Under the pieces are notes generated by a model, which saw nothing but the letters and a program-made list of their open reading frames with translations, made no database searches and was not told the origin of the DNA. A stretch of DNA of 14,323 nucleotides from positions 1-14,323 of the forward strand of contig SKNG01000052.1 in the NCBI GenBank assembly GCA_007120685.1, given 5' to 3'. The position numbers and the translations under genes are program-made. This document shows, piece after piece, positions 1 to 7,473 of this stretch. This DNA comes from Paracoccaceae bacterium (lineage in GTDB: Bacteria; Pseudomonadota; Alphaproteobacteria; Rhodobacterales; Rhodobacteraceae). How positions within the stretch are numbered: the stretch's first letter is position 1; the number at the start of each line of letters is the position of its first letter.

Positions 1-492
1 CGCTGGCGGCGCGGCATGACCGGCGAGCCCTTTGTCGATGCCGGCATGCGCGAGATGTATGTCACCGGCACCATGCACAACCGCGCCCGGATGATCGTCG
101 GCAGCTATCTGACCAAGCATCTGCTGACCCATTGGCAGGTAGGGCTGAAATGGTTCGAGGATTGTCTGATCGACTGGGACCCGGCCTCGAACGCGATGGG
201 CTGGCAATGGGTGGCGGGCTCCGGCCCCGATGCCGCGCCCTATTTCCGCATCTTCAACCCCGCCAGCCAGGCCGAGAAATTCGACAAGGGCGCGCGGTAT
301 CGCGAGCGTTTCATCGCCGAACTGGCCCGAGAGGCCGGCAAGAAGCCCGGCCGCGAGGCGATGGATTTCTTCGAAGCCGCCCCCCGCGCCTGGGAACTGG
401 ACCCGGAAGCGCCCTATCCTGAGCCAATGATCGACCTGGCAGAGGGGCGGCAGCGGGCGCTGGCGGCCTATGAGAAACGCCCGAAATCCTGA
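1..492 (+). CDS. phr: Deoxyribodipyrimidine photolyase, C-terminal part (5' end outside window)
   Basis: This is the FAD-binding C-terminal domain of a class I DNA photolyase, which uses blue light and reduced FAD to split cyclobutane pyrimidine dimers. The reading frame is open from base 1 (Arg-Trp-Arg-Arg-Gly before the first Met at 16), so 163 residues are visible and the gene begins upstream. The family hallmarks are present in order: TGEPFVDAGMREM, then TMHNRARMIVGSYLTKHLL, then SNAMGWQWVAGSGPDAAPYF, then RIFNP. These line the FAD pocket and the DNA-facing groove. It ends in TGA 102 bases before the CFA synthase gene on the same strand. In Rhodobacter sphaeroides a photolyase gene and a cfa gene are known members of the RpoE/ChrR singlet-oxygen regulon, so joint stress control is plausible here. 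The promoter would lie outside the window. A cryptochrome-like non-repair role cannot be excluded from this part alone. Confidence 0.93.
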   Translation, partial: RWRRGMTGEPFVDAGMREMYVTGTMHNRARMIVGSYLTKHLLTHWQVGLKWFEDCLIDWDPASNAMGWQWVAGSGPDAAPYFRIFNPASQAEKFDKGARYRERFIAELAREAGKKPGREAMDFFEAAPRAWELDPEAPYPEPMIDLAEGRQRALAAYEKRPKS

Positions 493-510
493 TGGCGGCT
501 GTGGCGCGGC

Positions 511-539
511 GGCAACGGGCGCGGTCTTTCGCCCTTGCC
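511..539. other. Hairpin between photolyase and CFA synthase genes
   Basis: GGCAA-C-GGGCG pairs with CGCCC-TTGCC around an 8-base loop, giving a ten-pair stem with one bulged C. No T-run follows, so it is a weak terminator candidate. It could instead be an attenuating or RNA-stabilising stem between two cotranscribed genes. It covers the in-frame TTG at 535 that would extend the CFA synthase, which argues against that codon being the true start. Confidence 0.4.
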
Positions 540-594
540 AAGCCCCGGCCGGGCGATACTGTTGCGAAAAGCGAAGGACAGCGAAGAGGGTTTG

Positions 595-1806
595 ATGTCC
601 GTTCTGACCAGCACCGAGGGCCAGAAAGACCTGCCCCGCTATTTCGCCCCGGCCTTTGCCCAGGCACATCGGCTACAGCATGGGCGTCTGGATGTCATCC
701 TGCCCGATGGGCGGCACTTCCGGGCCGAGGGGCCGAAACCCGGGCCGGTCGCCGAGATCACCATCCACAATCCGGACGTCTTCGCGCGTCTGATCCGCGA
801 GGGGGACATGGGCTTTTCCGAGTCCTATATGGATGGATGGTGGTCAACCCCTGACCTGCAGGCGTTCATGGACCTGCTGCACAGCGACAACCCGGCCATG
901 CTGGACGAATTCCCGGCGATGAAGCTGGTGCGCGCCTGGGAACGCCTGCGCCACTGGCTGCGGTCGAACACGAAGGCGCAGGCAAAGCGCAACATCGCCC
1001 ATCATTATGATCTGGGCAATGACTTCTACGCGCTTTGGCTGGATGACAGCATGACCTATTCCTCGGCCCTGTTCCGCACCGGGCAGGAAAGCCTGGAGCG
1101 CGCGCAGGAGCAGAAATACGCTGCCCTTGTCGATGCGCTGGGCGTGAAGCCCGGCGATCATGTGCTGGAAATCGGCTGCGGCTGGGGCGGTTTTGCCGAA
1201 TACGCCGCCGGCCGGCGGGGGTTGCGGGTCACCGCGCTGACCATCAGCCAGGCCCAGCACGATTACGCCGTGGCACGCATGGCGCGCGCGGGGCTGGCCG
1301 ACCGGGTGGAGATCCGCCTGCAGGACTACCGCGACGAGACCGGGCGCTATGACGGCATCGCCTCGATCGAGATGTTCGAGGCGGTGGGCGAGAAATACTG
1401 GCCGGCCTATTTCACCACCCTGCGCGAGCGGCTGAAGGCGGGCGCGCAGGCCGTGGTGCAGGTCATCACCGTGCCCGATGCGCGGTTCGAGAGCTATCGC
1501 AACAATGTCGATTTCATCCAGAAATACATCTTCCCGGGCGGCATGCTGATCTCGCCCGGCCGCTTCCGGCAGGAGGCCGGGCAGGTCGGGCTGGATGTGC
1601 CCGGCACCATCGAATTCGGCGACAGTTACAGCCAGACCCTGCGCCGCTGGCACGACAGCTTTCTGGCCCAATGGGGCCGTATCAACGAAATGGGCTATGA
1701 CGAGCGCTTCCGCCGGATGTGGGAGTTCTACCTGACCTCTTGCGCGGCGGCCTTCCGGACGGGTATCTGTGACGTTACCCAGATCACCCTGCGCCGACCG
1801 GCCTGA
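595..1806 (+). CDS. cfa: Cyclopropane-fatty-acyl-phospholipid synthase
   Basis: The enzyme transfers a methylene group from S-adenosylmethionine to cis double bonds of unsaturated fatty acids in membrane phospholipids, acting at the inner membrane surface. The 403-residue product has an N-terminal lipid-binding region (about 1-120). The family signature HHYDLGNDFYALWLDDSMTYSS lies near 136-157, the SAM-binding loop LEIGCGWGGF at 191-200, SIEMFEAVGEKYWPAYF near 258-273, and NNVDFIQKYIFPGG near 303-316. A late Cys in TSCAAAFRTG matches the bicarbonate-site Cys of E. coli Cfa. The ATG at 595 is preferred over an in-frame TTG at 535 because GAAGAGGG (583-590) sits at good distance and the extra 20 residues look non-coding. 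Cyclopropanation protects membranes against acid, singlet oxygen and other stress. The gene follows the photolyase gene and precedes trgA by 32 bases. Confidence 0.95.
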   Translation: MSVLTSTEGQKDLPRYFAPAFAQAHRLQHGRLDVILPDGRHFRAEGPKPGPVAEITIHNPDVFARLIREGDMGFSESYMDGWWSTPDLQAFMDLLHSDNPAMLDEFPAMKLVRAWERLRHWLRSNTKAQAKRNIAHHYDLGNDFYALWLDDSMTYSSALFRTGQESLERAQEQKYAALVDALGVKPGDHVLEIGCGWGGFAEYAAGRRGLRVTALTISQAQHDYAVARMARAGLADRVEIRLQDYRDETGRYDGIASIEMFEAVGEKYWPAYFTTLRERLKAGAQAVVQVITVPDARFESYRNNVDFIQKYIFPGGMLISPGRFRQEAGQVGLDVPGTIEFGDSYSQTLRRWHDSFLAQWGRINEMGYDERFRRMWEFYLTSCAAAFRTGICDVTQITLRRPA

Positions 1807-1838
1807 TCCGGCGGCGCGGCCCTGCATACGGCGGCAGC

Positions 1839-2300
1839 ATGTTTACCCTGATCCGGCCGTTTTCGGCTCTTGCCCTGGCCATCCTGGCCGCTCTTGCCGC
1901 CCCGGCCTACTGGCCGCTCTACCGGCCGGAATGGCCAATGCCGAACAGCTTCACCGTCACGCTGGCACTGTGCGGGGTGGCGGTGGGCTGGGCCTTCCTT
2001 GGCGCGCGCATCGACCGGCGGGCCTGGATGACGGTCTTCGTGACGCTGCAGGCGGTGGTGATGACGGCGCTGCTGGCGGTGTTGGTCTTCGGTATTCGCG
2101 AGGTGTTCGTGCGGGGCTACGCGCGCCGGTTCCGTGAGCCGATGGAGGCGTTCAACGGTTTCTTCGAGATCGCCGGCGGCTGGCTCCGGCTGGCGCTTGA
2201 GCGCGATTTTCTGATGTTTCTGGCCGTTGGCGGCTTGGTGGTGGCGGTGGTGTTGCACATCCTGTTCTGGCTGATGGAACGCCGGCGGCTGAGGCGCTGA
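1839..2300 (+). CDS. trgA: TrgA family membrane protein (tellurite-resistance locus)
   Basis: This is a 153-residue integral membrane protein with four predicted helices, at about residues 7-27, 37-57, 62-90 and 124-145, ending in a basic tail (ERRRLRR). The segments PAYWPLY...EWPMPNSF and GWAFLGARIDRR resemble TrgA of Rhodobacterales. TrgA was defined in Rhodobacter sphaeroides as part of a locus (trgA, trgB, cysK) that raises tellurite resistance; its biochemical role is unknown. The call rests on this resemblance and on the TrgB-like gene starting 13 bases downstream, which makes a two-gene unit. The Shine-Dalgarno sequence before ATG 1839 is weak, so translation may be coupled to, or read through from, the CFA synthase gene 32 bases upstream. 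No cysK follows in this window. Confidence 0.8.
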   Translation: MFTLIRPFSALALAILAALAAPAYWPLYRPEWPMPNSFTVTLALCGVAVGWAFLGARIDRRAWMTVFVTLQAVVMTALLAVLVFGIREVFVRGYARRFREPMEAFNGFFEIAGGWLRLALERDFLMFLAVGGLVVAVVLHILFWLMERRRLRR

Positions 2301-2313
2301 GCGGAACCCTGGC

Positions 2314-3444
2314 GTGAGCACTGCACCGCTGTTCCTGTTCGGCACGCTGTGCCATGCGCCGCTCATGGCGGCGGTGGCCGGCCCCGGTGCGGCCGCGCAG
2401 TCGCCGGCGCTGGCGACGGGCTGGCGGGCAGTCCGGGCAGAGGGCGGACTGCACCCGGCCGCCGGGCTGCTGGCCGATCCGGCAGGCAGCGTGCAGGGGC
2501 TGCTGTGCGAACCGTCGAAAGCCGCGCGCGCGGGGATCATGGCCTGGGCCGGGGCGTTGGGCCTGCGGGCGCGCCCGGTGGCGGCGCAGACGGCGGCCGG
2601 CGAAACCGTGGCGGCGGCTGCGCTGTTGCCGGAAACGCAGGGGCAGGCCGAGGCAAAGGACTGGGCGCTGCCAGACTGGGCCGAAAGCCATGGGGCGCTG
2701 GCCGTGGCGGCGGTGCCCGAACTGATGGCGTTGGCAGAGGCGATGCCGCCTGCCGCGCTGGCCCGCCGGTTGCCCACCCTGGCGCTGCGCGTGGCCAGCC
2801 GGCTGCGCGCGCAGGCGCAGCCGGCGCCGGCCAGCCTGCGCCGGCAGCCCGCGCCCGATGACCTGGTTATCGCGGCGCTTGCCCGCCCCTATGCCGATTT
2901 CTTTGCGGTCGAGGAGGCTGATCTGCGCTTTCGCCGCTTCGACGGCCGGTTGTCGCCGCAGGTCCGGCGGGCAGGTTTCGTGATGGCCGATGCGGTGACC
3001 GTACTGCCCTATGACCCGCGCCGGGACCGGGTGCTGGTGGTCGAGCAGTTCCGCTTCGGCCCCCTGGTGCGCGGCGATGCCAACCCCTGGTCGCTGGAGC
3101 CCATCGCCGGCCGGATCGACACCGCCGAGACCCCGGAACAGACCGTGCGGCGCGAAACGCAGGAAGAAGCCGGGCTGAAGCTGGGCGCGCTGCATCCGGT
3201 GGGACGCTACTATCCCAGCCCCGGCGCGGTCAGCGAATACATCTGGTCCTATGTCGGCATGGCCGATCTGGATGACGATGCCGGCGGGATCGGTGGGCTG
3301 GCCAGCGAGACAGAGGATATCCGCTCCCATGTCATCGGCTTTGACAGGCTGATGGCGCTGCTGGCCAGCGGCGAGGCAGAGAACGGGCCGCTGATCCTGT
3401 CGGCGCTGTGGCTGGCGGCCAACCGCGACCGGCTGCGCACCTGA
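2314..3444 (+). CDS. trgB: TrgB-like protein: GGCT-like domain fused to Nudix (ADP-ribose pyrophosphatase type) hydrolase
   Basis: This 376-residue two-domain protein starts at GTG 2314. The N-terminal part (about 1-110) opens with PLFLFGTLCHAPLM, the (Y/F)GTL loop typical of gamma-glutamylcyclotransferase/AIG2-like folds. It is followed by an Ala-rich linker. The C-terminal part (about 190-370) is a Nudix hydrolase with a complete Nudix box from G266 to L288 (G-x5-E-x7-R-E-x2-E-E-x-G-L), including the metal-binding REtqEE core. The flanking text (VLVVEQFRFGP before, GRYYPSPGAVSEYIW after) is typical of ADP-ribose/nucleotide-sugar pyrophosphatases. The fusion and position after trgA match TrgB of Rhodobacter. 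The substrate cannot be read from sequence. The GGCT-like part may lack cyclotransferase activity, since its catalytic Glu could not be placed with confidence. Confidence 0.86.
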   Translation: MSTAPLFLFGTLCHAPLMAAVAGPGAAAQSPALATGWRAVRAEGGLHPAAGLLADPAGSVQGLLCEPSKAARAGIMAWAGALGLRARPVAAQTAAGETVAAAALLPETQGQAEAKDWALPDWAESHGALAVAAVPELMALAEAMPPAALARRLPTLALRVASRLRAQAQPAPASLRRQPAPDDLVIAALARPYADFFAVEEADLRFRRFDGRLSPQVRRAGFVMADAVTVLPYDPRRDRVLVVEQFRFGPLVRGDANPWSLEPIAGRIDTAETPEQTVRRETQEEAGLKLGALHPVGRYYPSPGAVSEYIWSYVGMADLDDDAGGIGGLASETEDIRSHVIGFDRLMALLASGEAENGPLILSALWLAANRDRLRT

Positions 3445-3475
3445 CCCCTGCGCGCCGACGGTTTCCGGGGGTATC

Positions 3476-3504
3476 TGGCCAAAGCCGGCGCGCGCCGCTA
3501 GGTT
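3476..3504 (+). promoter_or_regulatory. Candidate promoter for pepA-holC
   Basis: TGGCCA (3476-3481), a 17-base spacer, then TAGGTT (3499-3504). The 5' leader would be about 50 bases. The same -35 hexamer and spacer length recur at 8544-8572 ahead of the ABC transporter gene, which raises confidence in both. The match to the sigma-70 consensus is moderate. Confidence 0.42.
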
Positions 3505-3560
3505 CCCGCCAGACGTGTCTGCCCCCCGGGGCCGGCCCATGATTCATCAGGAGTTCCCGC

Positions 3561-5015
<1,455 letters not shown>

Positions 5016-5028
5016 GGCAGGCCGCGCC

Positions 5029-5511
5029 ATGGCCGTTGCGCGCTTCTACCACCTGACGCAGGACGCGCCGGAGGGGTTGCTGCCGCTCTTGATCGGCAAG
5101 GCGCAGGAGATCGGCTTGACCGTGGCGCTGCGCGGGGTCGCTGAGGCGCGAATGGCGGCGCTGGATCAGACGCTCTGGCGGCTGGAGGGCTTTCTGCCGC
5201 ACGGTCTGGCCGGCGGGCCGCATGATGCCGACCAGCCGGTGCTGCTGGTCTGGGACGCGCGGCCCGCGCCGGACCTGCCCAACCGCCCCGGTTGCCTGAT
5301 CGCGCTGGATGGCGCCCCGGTCGAGGCGGGTGAGGCGCAGGCGCTGGAACGGCTGTGCATCGTCTTCGACGGCAACGACCCGGCGGCGGTGCAGGCGGCG
5401 CGGGACCAGTGGCGGGCGCTCACGGGCGCCGGGGTGGCGGCCGAATACTGGCGGCGCGAGGGGCCGCGCTGGGCCTGCGCCGCGCGGCATCCTGCCACGG
5501 CCGAGAGCTGA
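5029..5511 (+). CDS. holC: DNA polymerase III subunit chi
   Basis: HolC is the clamp-loader accessory subunit that, with psi in other bacteria, links the replicase to single-strand binding protein. The 160-residue product opens with ARFYHLTQDAPEGLLPLLIGKAQEIGL, the beta-alpha start of the chi fold. It continues with LDQTLWRLEGFLPHGLAG, the conserved 'LW.....FLPHG' motif, then DQPVLLVWDARP and a late LCIVFDGND. The length is close to E. coli HolC (147). ATG 5029 is chosen because the homologous text begins there; an upstream in-frame GTG at 4984 overlaps pepA. The gene lies 13 bases after pepA and is followed by paired palindromic terminators. Confidence 0.93.
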   Translation: MAVARFYHLTQDAPEGLLPLLIGKAQEIGLTVALRGVAEARMAALDQTLWRLEGFLPHGLAGGPHDADQPVLLVWDARPAPDLPNRPGCLIALDGAPVEAGEAQALERLCIVFDGNDPAAVQAARDQWRALTGAGVAAEYWRREGPRWACAARHPATAES

Positions 5512-5549
5512 TACGGTGTCCGCGTCAGGACCAGAGGCACCGGCGGAAA

Positions 5550-5569
5550 ACGGGCCTTCGAAGGCCCGT
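5550..5569 (-). terminator. Palindromic terminator for the minus-strand DksA-like gene
   Basis: A perfect 20-base palindrome, ACGGGCCTTCGAAGGCCCGT, preceded on the plus strand by AAA. Read on the minus strand the stem is followed by a T-run, as expected for intrinsic termination of the DksA-like gene that ends at 5605. It shares the core CCTTCGAAGG with the palindrome at 8504-8525. Confidence 0.7.
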
Positions 5570-5572
5570 GCG

Positions 5573-5596
5573 ACGCGCGTTCGAACGCGCGTTTTT
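5573..5596 (+). terminator. Intrinsic terminator after pepA-holC
   Basis: A perfect 20-base palindrome, ACGCGCGTTCGAACGCGCGT (5573-5592), whose last base begins a run of five T residues (5592-5596). It lies 61 bases after the holC stop, three bases beyond the minus-strand terminator, so the two convergent units each have their own stem-loop. Confidence 0.82.
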
Positions 5597-5604
5597 CGGC
5601 AGAA

Positions 5605-5937
5605 TCAGGGCGCGCAGGCCGGGCAGAAGGGGGTTGCCGGCAACAGGTCCAGCCGCGCCTCGGGGATGCGCGCGCCGCATTTGGTGCAGAACCCGTATTC
5701 GCCCGCGTCCATCCGCTCCAGCGCCGCCTGGATCATGCGGATCTCGTGCAGGCCTTCCTCGCCCAGCGCCGTCATCGCCTCGTCCTGCTCGCGTTCGGTC
5801 GCCATCTCTTCCCAGTCCTTCGACTGGTGCGACTGCAGCTCATCCTCGATCCCGTGCAACCGCTCGTCCAGCTCCTTCAGCCGGAACAGCATCTGCGCGC
5901 GGTGACGTTCGATCACTTCGGGGGCCAGATCTTCCAT
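5605..5937 (-). CDS. Short DksA/TraR family C4 zinc-finger protein
   Basis: DksA/TraR proteins enter the secondary channel of RNA polymerase and tune transcription initiation. This one has 110 residues, shorter than E. coli DksA (about 150). It has an N-terminal helical hairpin (about 10-75) and a C4 zinc finger: C84-TK-C87 and C105-PA-C108. The coiled-coil tip carries D41-x2-E44-x-A46, a near match to the DxxDxA motif needed for DksA function. The start at 5937 is preferred because AGGAG lies six bases upstream on the minus strand (5948-5944); an ATG at 5952 would add five residues but has no clear ribosome site. The gene is divergent from the persulfide dioxygenase operon across about 140 bases. 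A zinc-thiolate finger could in principle respond to persulfides or oxidants, but that is inference. Confidence 0.88.
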   Translation of the reverse strand: MEDLAPEVIERHRAQMLFRLKELDERLHGIEDELQSHQSKDWEEMATEREQDEAMTALGEEGLHEIRMIQAALERMDAGEYGFCTKCGARIPEARLDLLPATPFCPACAP

Positions 5938-6012
5938 GTCTTTCTCCTGCATGTTTTCTCTACCCTAGCCGCGCCCTCGCCAGGTTGTGAATGATTCAGG
6001 TCAAGAAAACGC

Positions 6013-6028
6013 ATTCAAAACTTGCAAT
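6013..6028. promoter_or_regulatory. Candidate operator, ATTC-N8-CAAT, ahead of the persulfide dioxygenase
   Basis: ATTC (6013-6016), eight bases, then CAAT (6025-6028) is one mismatch from an ATTC-N8-GAAT dyad. From memory, ATTC-N8-GAAT is the type of site bound by the ArsR-family persulfide sensor SqrR of Rhodobacter; BigR is a related sensor. It overlaps the predicted -35 box. The first nine bases with flank, GCATTCAAA (6011-6019), recur at 10894-10902 ahead of the DUF2892 gene. No such repressor is encoded in this window. Confidence 0.35.
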
Positions 6029-6049
6029 ATGATTTTTGATCGTTATATT
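6021..6049 (+). promoter_or_regulatory. Candidate promoter of the persulfide dioxygenase operon
   Basis: CTTGCA (6021-6026), 17 bases, TATATT (6044-6049) in a strikingly AT-rich patch of an otherwise GC-rich window. The expected start site is near 6056, giving a leader of roughly 23 bases. The same patch holds an imperfect dyad, AATAT...ATATT (6026-6049, seven of twelve pairs). The remainder of the 141-base divergent region (5938-6078) should also carry the promoter of the DksA-like gene, but no convincing minus-strand -35/-10 pair was found. Confidence 0.5.
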
Positions 6050-6078
6050 CCCCTCAAGCAACAGGAATGGAGCGAGAC

Positions 6079-6942
6079 ATGAAACCCGAAGTTTACGCCT
6101 TCTTCGACGAAGCCACCTTCACCGTCACCTATGTGGTGCGCGACCCCAATTCCTCGAAAGCCGCCATCGTCGATTCGGTGCTGGATTTCGACTATGCCTC
6201 TGGGCGCACCGACACCCGTTCGGCCGATGCCGTGATCGCCTTCGTGCAGGACAAGGGGTTCGAGGTCGAATGGCTGCTGGAAACCCATGTCCATGCAGAC
6301 CACCTGTCCGCCGCGCCCTATATCCAGGAAAAACTGGGCGGCAAGATCGCCATCGGCGAGAATATCCGCATCGTTCAGGACACTTTCGGCAAGGTGTTCA
6401 ACGAGGGGACCGAGTTCCAGCGTGACGGCAGCCAGTTCGACGCGCTGTTCAAGGAGGGTGACAGCTTCCATATCGGCCAGATGCGCGGCGACGTGATGCA
6501 CACGCCGGGCCACACGCCGGCTTGCCTGACCTATGTGATCGGCGATGCGGCCTTTGTGGGCGACACGCTGTTCATGCCGGATTTCGGCACCGCGCGCTGC
6601 GACTTCCCCGGCGGCTCGGCCGATGTGATGTGGGAGTCGATTCAGAAGATCATGTCGTTGCCTGACGACACCCGCATCTTCGTCGGCCATGACTACAAGG
6701 CCGAGGGCCGCGACACCTATGCCTGGGAAACCACGGTGGGCGAACAGAAGCGGCTGAACAAGCATGTCGGCGAGGGCAAGTCGAAGGACGATTTCGTCCG
6801 CGCCCGCACCGAGCGTGATGCGCAACTGGCCATGCCGCGGCTGATCATCCCCTCGCTGCAGGTCAACATGCGCGCAGGCCAGATGCCGCAGCCGGAAGAC
6901 AACGGCCAGGTCTATCTGAAGGTGCCGGTGAACGGTCTCTGA
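6079..6942 (+). CDS. ETHE1-type persulfide dioxygenase (metallo-beta-lactamase fold)
   Basis: Members of this group are mononuclear Fe(II) enzymes that oxidise glutathione persulfide to sulfite and glutathione, detoxifying sulfide in the cytoplasm. The 287-residue product has the metallo-beta-lactamase motif ETHVHADH (H70, H72, D74, H75), then HTPGHTPAC (H145), then VGDTLF (D162) and VGHDY (H204). By alignment with ETHE1, H70, H145 and D162 are the expected Fe ligands. The segment FMPDFGTARCDFPGGSAD is typical of ETHE1/Blh proteins, not glyoxalase II. ATG 6079 is chosen because GGAG (6069-6072) lies six bases upstream; an ATG at 6067 would add four residues. It heads an operon with pmpA, pmpB and a DUF442 gene. 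In the BigR operons of Agrobacterium and Xylella the same domain is fused to DUF442 as Blh. No rhodanese domain is present. Confidence 0.92.
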   Translation: MKPEVYAFFDEATFTVTYVVRDPNSSKAAIVDSVLDFDYASGRTDTRSADAVIAFVQDKGFEVEWLLETHVHADHLSAAPYIQEKLGGKIAIGENIRIVQDTFGKVFNEGTEFQRDGSQFDALFKEGDSFHIGQMRGDVMHTPGHTPACLTYVIGDAAFVGDTLFMPDFGTARCDFPGGSADVMWESIQKIMSLPDDTRIFVGHDYKAEGRDTYAWETTVGEQKRLNKHVGEGKSKDDFVRARTERDAQLAMPRLIIPSLQVNMRAGQMPQPEDNGQVYLKVPVNGL

Positions 6943-6980
6943 CCGGGCTGCAACCAACCGACGATCAATGCCCTGAACGG

Positions 6981-7007
6981 CGGGCATGGCGCAAACAGCC
7001 ATGCCCG
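6981..7007. other. Intercistronic hairpin between dioxygenase gene and pmpA
   Basis: CGGGCATGGC and GCCATGCCCG form a perfect ten-pair stem with the seven-base loop GCAAACA. There is no T-run after it, so it is unlikely to be a full terminator. It may protect the 3' end of the dioxygenase message or cause partial termination, so that the dioxygenase is made in excess over the membrane proteins. Confidence 0.6.
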
Positions 7008-7040
7008 ACCGGATGAGGTTAACAGCAACGGGAAATGAAG

Positions 7041-7472
7041 ATGATTGAGACGGACTGGATATGGGGCCTGGTCGGCGGGCTGATGATCGGCTCGGCGGCG
7101 GCGATGTTCTTGCTTTTCAACGGGCGGATCATGGGCGCCTCGGGCATCGTCGGCGGGCTGGTGGACCGCTCTGGCTGGGGCAACTGGCCGGAAAGACTGG
7201 CCTTTGTCGCCGGGCTGATCGCGGTGCCGGCGCTGATGCTGCCGCTATACGCGGTGCCGGTCAGCACCAACATCACCGAGAACCTGGCCATCGTGGTAGC
7301 GGCGGGGCTCTTGGTCGGCATCGGCTCGCGCATCGCCAATGGCTGCACCTCGGGCCACGGGGTCTGCGGGATTTCGCGCTTTTCGCTGCGGGGCATTGGT
7401 GCCACGGTCTTCTATCTGCTTGCCGGCGGCATCGGGGTGATCTTGTTCCGCCATCTGCTGGGGGTGATCTGA
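7041..7472 (+). CDS. pmpA: YeeE/YedE family sulfur transport protein, PmpA type
   Basis: This is a 143-residue inner-membrane protein of the YeeE/YedE (DUF395) family, related to thiosulfate transporter YeeE. It has about four hydrophobic segments (near 6-26, 53-72, 80-98 and 118-140). The family motif NGCTSGHGVCG lies at 100-110 with Cys102 and Cys109, the residues thought to relay sulfur across the membrane. PmpA and PmpB are half-sized halves encoded side by side in BigR-type sulfide-detoxification operons. ATG 7041 is preferred because GGGA (7030-7033) lies seven bases upstream; ATG 7035 in the same frame would put that sequence against the start. pmpB follows after a single base, implying translational coupling. 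Confidence 0.9.
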   Translation: MIETDWIWGLVGGLMIGSAAAMFLLFNGRIMGASGIVGGLVDRSGWGNWPERLAFVAGLIAVPALMLPLYAVPVSTNITENLAIVVAAGLLVGIGSRIANGCTSGHGVCGISRFSLRGIGATVFYLLAGGIGVILFRHLLGVI

Positions 7473-7473
7473 C

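Noticed and set aside
535..594. N-terminal extension of the CFA synthase from TTG 535
   Set aside because: The start codon lies inside a hairpin without a ribosome site, and a strong Shine-Dalgarno sequence precedes the ATG at 595.
844..1827. Long antisense open frames across the CFA synthase, trgB, pepA and ABC exporter genes
   Set aside because: These are mirror frames expected in high-GC DNA. Their products are rich in His, Gln, Arg and Pro and carry no domain motifs, while the opposite strand has full protein families.
3486..3497. The 12-base palindrome CGGCGCGCGCCG in the pepA leader region
   Set aside because: Self-complementary GC runs are expected by chance at this base composition, and it falls within the spacer of the promoter candidate.
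6036..6049. An FNR/Anr-type box near TTGATCGTTATAT
   Set aside because: Only the left half (TTGAT) fits TTGAT-N4-ATCAA; the right half does not, so anaerobic control is not supported.
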